Assembly: GCA_964440345.1 (NCBI GenBank)
Contig: CAYTSA010000017.1
Location: 1 to 50,635 of the forward strand
Length of the DNA: 50,635 nt
Direction: 5' to 3'
Source of the DNA: CAYTSA01 sp964440345
Lineage (GTDB): Bacteria; Desulfobacterota; Desulfovibrionia; Desulfovibrionales; Desulfovibrionaceae
A model generated the notes under the pieces. It worked only from the letters and a program-made list of their open reading frames with translations. It ran no database searches and was not told the DNA's origin. The number at the start of each line of letters is the position of its first letter. Within the stretch, counting starts at the first letter, position 1. Made by a program: the position numbers and the translations under genes. Below, piece by piece: positions 6,320 through 14,781 of the stretch.

Positions 6320-7228
6320 ATGTCTTTGGTCATAAATCACAACTTAATGGCAATGAACGCGGCCCGGAATCTGGGCTCGAGCTACGACCGCCTCGCTACG
6401 TCGACTCGACGCCTCTCCTCGGGCCTCAGGGTGGGCACAGCGGCTGACGACGCCGCCGGCCTGGCGATTCGAGAGCTGATGCGCTCAGATATCTCTACCT
6501 TGCACCAAGGCATCCGCAACGCTAACGACGCCATTTCGATGATCCAGACTGCGGACGGCGCGCTCCAGGTCATCGACGAAAAGCTCATTCGTATGAAAGA
6601 GCTGGCGGAACAAGCGGCTACGGGCACCTACAACTCTGACCAGCGTTTGATGATCGAATCTGAATATCAAGCCATGGCCTCAGAAATCACCCGTATCGCC
6701 AACGCCACGGACTTCAACGGCGTTAAGCTGCTGGACGGCACCTTATCCGGCTCTGAGGCGTCTCACGACGGTTCCGGCTTGATGACTACAGGCGCCATGA
6801 AGATCCACTTTGGCACCGGCAACTCGTCGGCGGAGGATTACTATTTCATTAACATCGGCAATAGCACTGCTTCTGCTCTGGGTTTGGGTAATGCGTCTGA
6901 CACCAACGTGGACGACGCCGGTTTCTCCATATCCACCCAGCAGGGCGCCCAGGAGGCGCTGGACGCCATTCAGGAAGCCATTATTTCCAAGGACAAAATC
7001 CGCGCCAAGCTGGGCGCCATCCAAAACCGGCTGGAGAACACCATCACCAACCTCTCCATCCAGGCGGAAAACCTGCAGGCTTCAGAATCGCAGATTTCCG
7101 ACGTGGACGTGGCCACTGAGATGACGGAGTTTGTCCGTAACCAGATTTTGACGCAAGGCGCAGTTGCCATGCTTGCGCAGGCAAACTCCCTGCCCAGGCT
7201 CGCCATGCAGCTCATTGGAGGCGGTTAG
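6320..7228 (+). CDS. fliC: Flagellin
   Basis: Structural subunit of the flagellar filament, exported by the flagellar type III system. The 302-residue protein has conserved D0/D1 helices at both ends: SLVINHNLMAMNAARNL then SSGLRVGTAADDAAGLAI at the N terminus, and DVATEMTEFVRNQILTQGA then AMLAQAN at the C terminus. The variable central domain is short (about 145-205), as in many Desulfovibrio flagellins. A strong GGAGG lies 10 bases before the ATG at 6320. It is transcribed alone, from a sigma-54 promoter, divergently from flaG. Additional flagellin genes may exist outside the window. Confidence 0.96.
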   Translation: MSLVINHNLMAMNAARNLGSSYDRLATSTRRLSSGLRVGTAADDAAGLAIRELMRSDISTLHQGIRNANDAISMIQTADGALQVIDEKLIRMKELAEQAATGTYNSDQRLMIESEYQAMASEITRIANATDFNGVKLLDGTLSGSEASHDGSGLMTTGAMKIHFGTGNSSAEDYYFINIGNSTASALGLGNASDTNVDDAGFSISTQQGAQEALDAIQEAIISKDKIRAKLGAIQNRLENTITNLSIQAENLQASESQISDVDVATEMTEFVRNQILTQGAVAMLAQANSLPRLAMQLIGGG

Positions 7229-7249
7229 GCCCTGCAGGATCAGGGCTTT
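7229..7249 (+). terminator. Possible flagellin terminator
   Basis: GCCCTG-CAGGAT-CAGGGC followed by TTTC begins just after the flagellin stop codon. The stem is short and the T tract weak. Confidence 0.4.
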
Positions 7250-7367
7250 CGCAGCCCGCATTAGTGTGGGTGACCAAAGACATGCGGCCAGGGGGCTTAG
7301 CCTCCTGGTCCGCCTCCAGCGTCTTCTCTGGCGGTCGCCCTGGCGTACGTCTGTTTGCTTTCAAACA

Positions 7368-8093
7368 TCATTTTTGCGTCTTTTCTGCATCCTCGTCCAG
7401 CAATCGCAAGGCTTTATCAGCAGCCAACTGTTCGGCCTTTTTGACGCTCGGCCCTTGCGCCGTGATCTCACGCCCGTCCGGCATGGTCAGTAACACAAGA
7501 AATTGTTTTTCGTGCTCCGGACCGGCGCTCCCAGCCAACGCATACAAAGGCCTGGCTTTGTAGAGCTGCTGCGTTGCTTCCTGCAGCCGGCTTTTATAAT
7601 CTTTTATCCGTGAAGTTTCAGGGCGTTTAGGCCAGCGGCTGTGCAGCATGTCAATCACCCATTCTTTGGCTGCGTCAAAGCCGGCGTCCAAAAAAATAGC
7701 GCCGATCAAAGCCTCCACTGCGTCAGAAAGCAGTGAGTCCCGGTTGCGGCCGCCCTGGCTCTCTTCGCCGCGGCCCAGACGCAGATGCTCGTGCAGGCCC
7801 ATTTCCCGAGCCAGTTGAGCCAGCGTAGGCTGGCTTACCAGCCGTGAACGCATCCGGGTGAGTTCGCCCTCCCTGACCTCTGGAAAGCGGCGAAACAGCT
7901 CTTCAGACACCGTCAACTCAAGAACAGCGTCGCCTAAAAACTCCAGCCGCTCGTTGTTTTCCGCCCCTGCATTGCGCTCGTTGGCGTATGAACTATGGGT
8001 CAAAGCTGTTTCCAACAGCTTGACTTGCCCAAACTGATGGTGAATACATTTTTGAACGACATGCAAGCTGTGAACCGGCGCTTCATTGTCCAA
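7368..8093 (-). CDS. rnc: Ribonuclease III
   Basis: Double-strand-specific endoribonuclease that processes rRNA precursors and structured messengers. It has the family signature NERLEFLGDAVLEL in the catalytic domain (about 5-150), a second acidic patch in DAVEALIGAIFLDAGFD, and a C-terminal double-stranded RNA-binding domain (about 155-230: DYKSRLQEATQQL through SVKKAEQLAADKAL). The TTG at 8093 is chosen because AAGGGG lies 6 bases upstream; a GTG at 8120 is open but has no usable ribosome site. About 240 residues is normal. The gene is divergent from the acyl-CoA ligase gene, with only some 60 bases between starts. Confidence 0.93.
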   Translation of the reverse strand: MDNEAPVHSLHVVQKCIHHQFGQVKLLETALTHSSYANERNAGAENNERLEFLGDAVLELTVSEELFRRFPEVREGELTRMRSRLVSQPTLAQLAREMGLHEHLRLGRGEESQGGRNRDSLLSDAVEALIGAIFLDAGFDAAKEWVIDMLHSRWPKRPETSRIKDYKSRLQEATQQLYKARPLYALAGSAGPEHEKQFLVLLTMPDGREITAQGPSVKKAEQLAADKALRLLDEDAEKTQK

Positions 8094-8151
8094 ACGCGAC
8101 CCCTTTTTACTGTACTGCACACCCCGGACTGCAAACTATCATTTATACGAC

Positions 8152-10308
8152 ATGGACCAACACGCCAACATAGCCGCATTATTCGAGCCGCGCACCGTGG
8201 CCGTCATAGGCGCTTCATCCAATCCCGGCAAAATCGGCAACATGGTGGCGCACAACCTTGTGCAGGCCGGGTACAAAGGCAAAATTTTCCCGGTCAATCC
8301 CAAGGCAAACGAGATTCTCGGCATAAAAGCAGTCAACTCTATTGACGCGTTGCCGCGGCCTCTGGACCTGGCGGTCATCTGCGTGCCCCCAGGCGCAGTG
8401 GTGGAAGCATTACAATCCCTTGCCCTGCTTCCTGTCAAGGCCGTCATCGTCATTACCGCCGGCTTTAAGGAAGCCGGCCGCGATGGCTACTACCTGGAGG
8501 AAGACGTCAAAAGCGTCGCCCGGGAGAACAACATCGCCCTGCTGGGGCCCAACTGCCTTGGGCTCATCAACACCGCCAACGGCCTCAACGCCAGCTTTGC
8601 CGCCACGACCCCGGCCCCTGGCAACATCGCCTTTTTTTCTCAGTCTGGGGCCTTGTGCGTTTCCATACTCGACTGGGCGGCCGGGCACAACATCGGCTTC
8701 TCCTCGTTCATCAGCCTGGGCAACAAGGCGCTGATAAACGAAGCTGACATGCTCGCCTATCTCCTTGAGGACGAGCAGACCAAAGTCATTCTAGGCTACA
8801 TGGAAAGCGTGGAGGACGGCCGGGCCTTTATTGAGGCGGCCAGAAACACCACCGCCCGCAAGCCGGTCATTCTCATCAAGTCTGGCGCCACTGCAGCCGG
8901 GGCCAAGGCCGCCTCGTCCCACACCGGGGCCATCGCCGGCTCGGACCAGGCCTACGAGGCCGCCTTCAGGCAGTGCGGCGTCATCCGGGTCAAGGACGTT
9001 TCCAGCTTGTTCAATCTGGCCCAGGCCTTTTCCACCCAGCCTCTGCCCAAGGGGCCGAACCTGGCCATCGTCACCAACTCCGGCGGACCCGGCATCCTGG
9101 CGGCGGACGCAGCGGAAAGGTCTGGCCTGCTCATGGCGACGCTGTCCCAGGCCACAGTGGAAAAGATGCAGGAGTTTCTGCCGGCTTACGCCTCATTGTA
9201 CAACCCCATTGACATTATTGGCGACGCAGACGCGCAGCGCTACAAAAAAACCCTGCAGGCGGTCTCCAAAGACGAGCGGGTAAGTTCCATCATGACATTG
9301 CTTTCGCCCACTGCTTCAGTCGAAGTGACACAAACGTCTTTGGCCGTGCTGGACGCCTTTCAAAGCTCGAATAAGCCGTTTTTTGCCTGCTATATGGGCG
9401 AAAAAACTGTAGCCCCGGGAAAGAAAATGCTTCAGGACGCCGGCGTGCCTTGCTACGATTTTCCAGAGCCGGCTATTTACGCCATCGACTCCATGTATGC
9501 TTACTACGAGAGAACCACCCGGGGCGAGCCCAGGCGGGTCTGCGTGTTGCGGGACCTGGAGGCGGCCAAAGATGTCGTGGCCAGGGCCCGCCAAAAAGGA
9601 CAAACGGAAATTGTGGAATTTCAGGCCCAGACCATCCTGGACGCCTATAATTTACCACACCCAGCCACGCAGCTGGCCCGGACCAGCGACGAGGCTGTTT
9701 CTGCAGCTGAGGAGATTGGTTACCCCGTAGTGCTCAAAATCGCCTCGCCGGACATCTCCCACAAAAGTGATGTGGGAGGGGTGAAGGTCGGACTGAAGAA
9801 CTCTTCTGACGTGCGGGCTGCTTTTCTGGAGGTAACGTCCCGAACCCAGCGCATGCGCAAGGACGCACTGATCACCGGCTGCTTGATTCAGTCCATGGCG
9901 CCTAAAGGAGCCAAGGAAGTCATCGTGGGTTTTAAAAGAGACCCACAGTTCGGGCCCCTGGTGCTGTTCGGCCTGGGAGGCATTTACGTGGAAGTACTCA
10001 AGGACGTCTCCTTCCGGCTGGCGCCTTTGAGCATGGAAGACGCGTCAACCATGATTCGGGAAATACGCTCTTTTCCCCTGTTGCGCGGCGTGCGGGGCGA
10101 ACCGCCGGTGGACTTCGACGCCATCCGGGACGTTTTGCTGGCCATGTCCCAGTTAGCCATGGATTTTCCACAGATATTGGAGGCGGAATGCAACCCTGTG
10201 CTGGCTCACGCCGACGGGGCTGTCGTGGCTGACATACGGGCGACGCTGAGCCCGGATGATGACGACAAAACAGACGAAAGCGATGATTCCCCTCTGGCGG
10301 ACAAATAA
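8152..10308 (+). CDS. ADP-forming acyl-CoA (acetyl-CoA) ligase, fused alpha-beta
   Basis: Single-chain NDP-forming acyl-CoA synthetase of 718 residues that interconverts acyl-CoA, ADP and phosphate with acid, CoA and ATP. Acetyl-CoA is the usual substrate, giving ATP from fermentative carbon. An N-terminal CoA-binding Rossmann domain (PRTVAVIGASSNPGKIGN) is followed by succinyl-CoA-ligase-like domains with the phosphohistidine segment SSHTGAIAGSD. The C-terminal third is ATP-grasp (GYPVVLKIASPDISHKSDVG; LVLFGLGGIYVEVLKDVSFR). The ATG at 8152 gives a start matching the family; no Shine-Dalgarno is visible, and TATCAT about 10 bases upstream could give a leaderless messenger. The neighbouring DRTGG protein suggests a link to acetyl-phosphate or acetyl-CoA metabolism. 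Exact acyl specificity is not readable. Confidence 0.9.
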   Translation: MDQHANIAALFEPRTVAVIGASSNPGKIGNMVAHNLVQAGYKGKIFPVNPKANEILGIKAVNSIDALPRPLDLAVICVPPGAVVEALQSLALLPVKAVIVITAGFKEAGRDGYYLEEDVKSVARENNIALLGPNCLGLINTANGLNASFAATTPAPGNIAFFSQSGALCVSILDWAAGHNIGFSSFISLGNKALINEADMLAYLLEDEQTKVILGYMESVEDGRAFIEAARNTTARKPVILIKSGATAAGAKAASSHTGAIAGSDQAYEAAFRQCGVIRVKDVSSLFNLAQAFSTQPLPKGPNLAIVTNSGGPGILAADAAERSGLLMATLSQATVEKMQEFLPAYASLYNPIDIIGDADAQRYKKTLQAVSKDERVSSIMTLLSPTASVEVTQTSLAVLDAFQSSNKPFFACYMGEKTVAPGKKMLQDAGVPCYDFPEPAIYAIDSMYAYYERTTRGEPRRVCVLRDLEAAKDVVARARQKGQTEIVEFQAQTILDAYNLPHPATQLARTSDEAVSAAEEIGYPVVLKIASPDISHKSDVGGVKVGLKNSSDVRAAFLEVTSRTQRMRKDALITGCLIQSMAPKGAKEVIVGFKRDPQFGPLVLFGLGGIYVEVLKDVSFRLAPLSMEDASTMIREIRSFPLLRGVRGEPPVDFDAIRDVLLAMSQLAMDFPQILEAECNPVLAHADGAVVADIRATLSPDDDDKTDESDDSPLADK

Positions 10309-10350
10309 AACCCGTGCTATGAATTGGAAACGATACATGAGGAGGCTCAT

Positions 10351-11412
10351 ATGGCGGTAGGATTATACGTGGGTTCCACTTCTGGGTATTCAGGCAAGAA
10401 TATGGTCATCATGGGCCTGGGCCTGCGGTTGCAGAAGGAAGGCTTGAATGTCGGCTATATGAAGCCAGTGGGCGCTATGCCCAAGGAGATTGACGGCAAG
10501 CTGGGCGACGAAGACGCTATCTTTGTGCAAAACGTTCTCGGTTTGGACGAAGACCCTGCCTTACTGACTCCGGTTGTTGTTACCCATGATTTTAAAGTGC
10601 AGGCTTTTTCTGGCAAGTACGACAATCTGATGGGAAAAATCACTGACTCTTACGCCACGCTGAGCAAAGACAGGGACGTAATGATCGTGGCCGGCTCCGG
10701 GGGCATGCATTCTGGCCGCTACTGCCACGTGCATGGTTCGCTGGTGGTCAAGCAGCTGGGGCTTAAGGCGCTGGTCATCGACCGCTTTATCAAGGAGCTG
10801 GATTACGACTACCTGGTGGTCCTCAAAGACGCCATGGGCGACGAGCTGGCAGGCGTCATCCTCAACGACATTCCGCCCAACTACATGAACGAGGTTGATA
10901 CGCTCATCAAGCCCTTTTTGGAGCGCGAAGGGGTCAAAGTCGTGGGCGTTATTCCCAAGGACCCGCTCATGGGCGCCATCAAAGTGGGCGACCTGGCCGA
11001 GCGGCTGGGCGGCAAGGTCATCAGCGCCCACAATAAGGCGGACAAGGTTGTGGAGAATTTCCTCATCGGCACCATGCAGGTGGAAAACTTCATGACCCAT
11101 TTCAAGAAAAATAAAAACTCCGCGATCATCGTGGGCGGCGACCGGTCTGACGTGCAGTTGGTGGCCCTGGAGGGCTCCTGCCCCTGCCTGGTGCTCACCG
11201 GCAATCTGTACCCCAACGACATCATCCTCACCCGGTCCGAAGTGCTCTCCATCCCCATTGTCGTGGTCCGCGAAGACACGTACACCGTGGCCAAAAAGAT
11301 GGAAACCATCCTCTCCCGGCACAAGCTGCGGGACGTTATCAAGATCAAGCAGGGCGCCCAGCTGGTCTCATCGTCCCTAGATTTCGAGTACGTCAAGGGT
11401 TTGTTGGGCTGA
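10351..11412 (+). CDS. Phosphotransacetylase N-terminal-like protein (AAA/BioD-like + DRTGG domain)
   Basis: The 353-residue protein resembles the N-terminal regulatory half of long Pta enzymes without the catalytic transacetylase domain. A dethiobiotin-synthetase-like P-loop fold opens it (LYVGSTSGYSGKNMVIMGL, with a glycine-rich loop resembling Walker A). A DRTGG-type domain lies at about 215-320 (IPKDPLMGAIKVGDLAERLG onward). The ATG at 10351 follows GAGGAGG at 5 bases; an ATG 27 bases earlier is less likely. It begins 42 bases after the ADP-forming ligase, so the two probably form an operon ended by the hairpin at 11440. A sensory or regulatory role in acetate metabolism is inference from its neighbour and family. 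Confidence 0.8.
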   Translation: MAVGLYVGSTSGYSGKNMVIMGLGLRLQKEGLNVGYMKPVGAMPKEIDGKLGDEDAIFVQNVLGLDEDPALLTPVVVTHDFKVQAFSGKYDNLMGKITDSYATLSKDRDVMIVAGSGGMHSGRYCHVHGSLVVKQLGLKALVIDRFIKELDYDYLVVLKDAMGDELAGVILNDIPPNYMNEVDTLIKPFLEREGVKVVGVIPKDPLMGAIKVGDLAERLGGKVISAHNKADKVVENFLIGTMQVENFMTHFKKNKNSAIIVGGDRSDVQLVALEGSCPCLVLTGNLYPNDIILTRSEVLSIPIVVVREDTYTVAKKMETILSRHKLRDVIKIKQGAQLVSSSLDFEYVKGLLG

Positions 11413-11439
11413 GCCTGACCTGGCCATATGTAAGAACAC

Positions 11440-11473
11440 GCGCGCTTTCGGGGGTCCTCGGGCGCGCTTTTTT
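11440..11473 (+). terminator. Rho-independent terminator after the DRTGG gene
   Basis: GCGCGC (11440-11445) pairs with GCGCGC (11462-11467) and is followed by TTTTTT. It ends the ligase/DRTGG operon. Confidence 0.75.
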
Positions 11474-11511
11474 CATTCATGAGTCTCCACGCCATCCATA
11501 GGGGAGTAAAA

Positions 11512-12144
11512 ATGGAATCGTCTTTGCCAGACGAGAACCTGCCCGGCGTTTCTCCTTACGACTTCACTGGCTGCCAGGCGGCCGCGGATTGGGAGGCGGT
11601 GCACGGCCACGTTACCCTTGCTCAGGCCATAATCTTGCAGCGCCTGGTGAAGTCGCTGCCCCCGAAATGCGCTGTGGCGGAGCTGGGCTGCTACCAGGGC
11701 AAAAGCACTGTGGCCATGGCCGCCGTGCTGCCGCCGGGAGGACGGCTGTATAGCGTGGATACGTTCTTGGGAACAGTGCTGCGGCCAGGCGAGGAGCGCA
11801 AACCTTCAAGCCTGATTCGCCGGGAGAATATGGACGCCCTGCACGCAAATCTGCTTCGCTTCAACGTGTTAGACAAGGTGACTGTCATTGCCGGCTCTAC
11901 CCGGCAAGCCTCGGAGAAGTTTCCGGACAACAGCCTGCATATGCTCTTCATCGACGCCGGCCACGAATACGAGTCCATAAGCGACGACCTGGCCCGGTGG
12001 CTTCCCAAGCTCAGCGTCAATGGGTGGCTGGTGTGCGACGATTACGGCGCCGCCTTTCCAGGGGTGGACAGGGCGATACATGAAACCGGTCTGCAGGGCC
12101 ATCAACCGTGCAAGGGCTTCTGGGCGCACCGTAAGGGGGAATAG
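11512..12144 (+). CDS. Class I SAM-dependent methyltransferase (Methyltransf_24 type)
   Basis: Soluble protein of 210 residues with a Rossmann methyltransferase core. Motif I is VAELGCYQGKSTVAMAAVL; the acidic loop RLYSVDTF should hold the ribose hydroxyls of SAM. Later strands carry MLFIDAGHEYESISDDLARW and WLVCDDY. This is the small family often found with cell-surface or glycan loci; the substrate cannot be read. The ATG at 11512 has GGGGAG six bases before it. It stands alone between a terminator and the convergent flgE gene. Confidence 0.82.
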   Translation: MESSLPDENLPGVSPYDFTGCQAAADWEAVHGHVTLAQAIILQRLVKSLPPKCAVAELGCYQGKSTVAMAAVLPPGGRLYSVDTFLGTVLRPGEERKPSSLIRRENMDALHANLLRFNVLDKVTVIAGSTRQASEKFPDNSLHMLFIDAGHEYESISDDLARWLPKLSVNGWLVCDDYGAAFPGVDRAIHETGLQGHQPCKGFWAHRKGE

Positions 12145-12172
12145 CGGCCTGCGGCGCCAGGAAGGCGCAAAA

Positions 12173-12203
12173 CGCTGCAGCCCGGCCAGTCCGGGCTGCA
12201 GCG
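12173..12203 (-). terminator. Terminator hairpin downstream of flgE
   Basis: CGCTGCAGCCCGG-CCAGT-CCGGGCTGCAGCG is a perfect 13-base stem between convergent genes. Only the minus-strand side has a T run (TTTT from 12172), so it primarily ends the flgE operon and may also stall the plus-strand methyltransferase transcript. Confidence 0.65.
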
Positions 12204-12260
12204 TGGAGGAGAGAGAGGAAGTCTACATCAGTTCAGGGGCCATGGCTCCCTAGGCGCTTA

Positions 12261-13967
12261 TTAGCGCTTGAGGGCGATGACTTCCCCAAGCATGGTGTCG
12301 GTTGTGGTGATCACCTTCCCGTTGGCTTGAAAGCCGCGCTGGGTGGTGATCATCTGGACCATTTCCCGGGCCAGGTCGATGTTCGACTGTTCCAGGGAGT
12401 TTGAGGCGATGGAGCCCAGGCCGTTGGCGTTGGCCGGACCTTGCAGGGCTTCTCCGGATTCACGGGTCTGGGAGAAGAGGTTGCCCCCTTCGCGGTAGAG
12501 CCCGGTGTTATTCTGGAAGTTGTAGAGAGTCACCTGCCACAGGTCCAGGGTGACGCCGTTGGAGTAGCGGCCGGAGAGCACGCCGTCAGAGTCCACATTG
12601 ATGGTCTGCAAAAAGCCGTAGGTGTAGCCGTCCTGTGACTGGAAAACAGTGGACGATGCGCCATCGTAGCTGGTGGTGGCCAAAGACTCCACCACTACGT
12701 TCTGGCCCATTCCGGCCAGGGAGGCCGGGTTGAAAATATTGGCGCCGGCCAGGTCAGCCAGTGTGCCGTTGGGGTTTTGGGACCAGTCTGTGCTGGTGGC
12801 GCGCAGGCCAAAGTTGAGTTCGGTGGCGAACACGTGTTCGTAGCCAGTGTAGGGAATCTTGTCATTGGCGGAGTCTATGACCCAGCTGGCGTTGGACTGG
12901 CCGCTGAAGTTGGCGGTGAACATGGGGTAGCCGTTGGGCGAGAAGCCGGTGGAGCCCCAGTTGTCCAGGCCTTTGAATCCGGATGTTCCCCCTGCTGCGG
13001 CGTCGGAGGTCAAGGTGTAGGCTGACATGTCTTCCAACTGGCCGCTGGAGGAGAAGGTCAACGTGCCGGACATGAGCAGGCCGGCTGCCGAGGTGTTCTG
13101 GACGGACTGCCAGCTGGAGCCGTCCCAGAAGGTCCGCAGGTCTTCTTCCGGATCGATGGTGACGATGTATTCCCAGTATTGTTTGTTGTTGCCCACGTCG
13201 CTGACCTGGTCAAAATAGACTGTCAGATCATGTGCGGTGCCGCCTTCGTCGTACACTTTGATGGTGTTCTGATAGGCGTAGGCAGTGTCTGCCAGGGGCA
13301 GAGTCAGGTTGGTCCCGTCCCAGCGGTCAAAGAGAGAGACAAAGGGGCTGATGGTCGGGTTGCCAAAAGCGTCTGTAGGCGCTGCTGAGTTGTTGCCGCC
13401 GCCAGCGTCCAGGTTGGTGATCATGGTGATGTTTTCCGTGTGCCGGGGCTCGCTGGTGGGCTCTGAGAGGACGATGTCCTTGGGCGAGCCAGAGCCGATA
13501 ATGGCCGAGACGTTGCCGCTGCCGCCGCCCACTGAGGCCAGCAGGCTGACATTTTCATTGTCCACTTCCCAACCTTGCAGCACATAGCCGTGCGGGTCCA
13601 CCAGGTAGCCGTCCTTGTCAAACCGGAAGTTGCCGGCCCGGGTGTAGAATGCTTCATCCGAGTTTTGCGGCTCCACCCGGAAGAATCCATTGCCGGAGAT
13701 GGCCAGGTCTGTAGCCTCGTTGGTTGTTTCAAAGCTGCCCTGGCTGTAGTCGCCGTATACGGCGGCCACGCTGACGCCCCGGCCCACCTGGCCAAAATCT
13801 GCAGCCGTAGTTGAAATGTTCACGGGCAGAAAATCCTCAAAGTACGCGTTGGAGCCTTTAAAGCCCACAGTGTTGACGTTGGCGATATTGTTGCCCACCA
13901 CGCCCATCTTTTCGCCGTGAGCCAGAAGACCGCTAACACCTGTCCACATGGATGCTGACAATCCCAT
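12261..13967 (-). CDS. flgE: Flagellar hook protein FlgE
   Basis: Subunit of the flagellar hook, the flexible joint between basal body and filament. It has the flagellar rod/hook N-terminal motif (SGLLAHGEKMGVVGNNIANVN then TVGFKGS), the FlgE-type DFLPVNIST and GNGFFRV segments, and the C-terminal motif SNSLEQSNIDLAREMVQMI then TTQRGFQANGKVITTTD. At 568 residues it is longer than the enteric hook protein (about 400), as is common in Desulfovibrio, because of extended central domains. AAGGAGG lies upstream of the ATG at 13967. It is last in the minus-strand order fliK-like, fliK, flgD, flgE. Confidence 0.95.
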   Translation of the reverse strand: MGLSASMWTGVSGLLAHGEKMGVVGNNIANVNTVGFKGSNAYFEDFLPVNISTTAADFGQVGRGVSVAAVYGDYSQGSFETTNEATDLAISGNGFFRVEPQNSDEAFYTRAGNFRFDKDGYLVDPHGYVLQGWEVDNENVSLLASVGGGSGNVSAIIGSGSPKDIVLSEPTSEPRHTENITMITNLDAGGGNNSAAPTDAFGNPTISPFVSLFDRWDGTNLTLPLADTAYAYQNTIKVYDEGGTAHDLTVYFDQVSDVGNNKQYWEYIVTIDPEEDLRTFWDGSSWQSVQNTSAAGLLMSGTLTFSSSGQLEDMSAYTLTSDAAAGGTSGFKGLDNWGSTGFSPNGYPMFTANFSGQSNASWVIDSANDKIPYTGYEHVFATELNFGLRATSTDWSQNPNGTLADLAGANIFNPASLAGMGQNVVVESLATTSYDGASSTVFQSQDGYTYGFLQTINVDSDGVLSGRYSNGVTLDLWQVTLYNFQNNTGLYREGGNLFSQTRESGEALQGPANANGLGSIASNSLEQSNIDLAREMVQMITTQRGFQANGKVITTTDTMLGEVIALKR

Positions 13968-13994
13968 TGCCGACCTCCTTTTCTCTGTTGTCCT

Positions 13995-14762
13995 CTATGC
14001 TTCTTCCCCGCCGGTTTCAGCTTCGCCGCCCGTTCCGGCGTCTTCATCAGACCCGGCTTCGCCGCTATCGCTAACCTTAGAGGAAGAACTTGAGATTTCT
14101 TTGATATTCGCGAACTCCACTTCCCGGCCGTCTTCCAGCCGCAGGACGTAGGAGCCGTCGCTGCCAAGTTGCACGCCGGCCACAACCCCGCTCACATGGG
14201 TGTCCACCAGCACTGCCTTGCCGTCTGTGCCCTCGGCGGCCATGGCCACCTGGTAAGTCCCGTTGGGCATTTCGTTGCCGTCGTAGTCCGTGCCGTCCCA
14301 GTTCACCTGGTAGGCGCCAGCCTGCAGGGCGCCCAGCTTCACAGTGTTCACTATGGCGCCGTTGTTGTCGAAAATATTCACGTAGCAGCTTGCTGCAGAC
14401 TTACTCAGCTCAAAGTAGACGGTGTTGATCTTCTCGTCGCTCTTGGAGAGCTGGTAGCCCTTGGCCATGATTTCCTTGTCAATAAAACTGACCGCGGAAA
14501 GCATTTCCTGCCGGTTGGCGTTTTCCCCCATGTTTTCGATGCCGTCCGAGATGTTGGTCAACTGTTCCAGGCTGGAAAACTGGGCCAGCTGGGCGGTAAA
14601 TTCCTTGTCTTCCATGGGGTTCAAAGGATCCTGGTTCTGCAGCTGGGTGACCAGCAGGGTCAGGAAGGCGTCTTTGCCCAGGTCTGCGTTTCCTTTCGGA
14701 ACGTACTGCTGGTAGACTTCAAATTCTTTTTCGGCCTGGCCGACGATGTTGCTCATGGACAT
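13995..14762 (-). CDS. flgD: Flagellar hook capping protein FlgD
   Basis: FlgD caps the growing hook so that FlgE subunits polymerise, then is discarded. The 255-residue protein has the conserved N-terminal core LGKDAFLTLLVTQLQNQDPL followed by PMEDKEFTAQLAQFSSLEQL, and the FlgD Ig-like domain (GAYQVNWDGTDYDGNEMPNG). It ends in a low-complexity Ser/Glu/Gly-rich tail (about 225-255) that looks lineage-specific. The ATG at 14762 has GGGAG upstream; a second ATG six bases later is possible. The start is 19 bases after the fliK stop and the stop is 27 bases before flgE. Confidence 0.93.
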   Translation of the reverse strand: MSMSNIVGQAEKEFEVYQQYVPKGNADLGKDAFLTLLVTQLQNQDPLNPMEDKEFTAQLAQFSSLEQLTNISDGIENMGENANRQEMLSAVSFIDKEIMAKGYQLSKSDEKINTVYFELSKSAASCYVNIFDNNGAIVNTVKLGALQAGAYQVNWDGTDYDGNEMPNGTYQVAMAAEGTDGKAVLVDTHVSGVVAGVQLGSDGSYVLRLEDGREVEFANIKEISSSSSKVSDSGEAGSDEDAGTGGEAETGGEEA

Positions 14763-14781
14763 GGTGTTTTCTCCCGCTCTC

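Noticed and set aside
12173..12203. Hairpin as terminator for the plus-strand methyltransferase
   Set aside because: No T tract on the plus side; the T run is on the minus strand, so it is assigned to the flgE operon.
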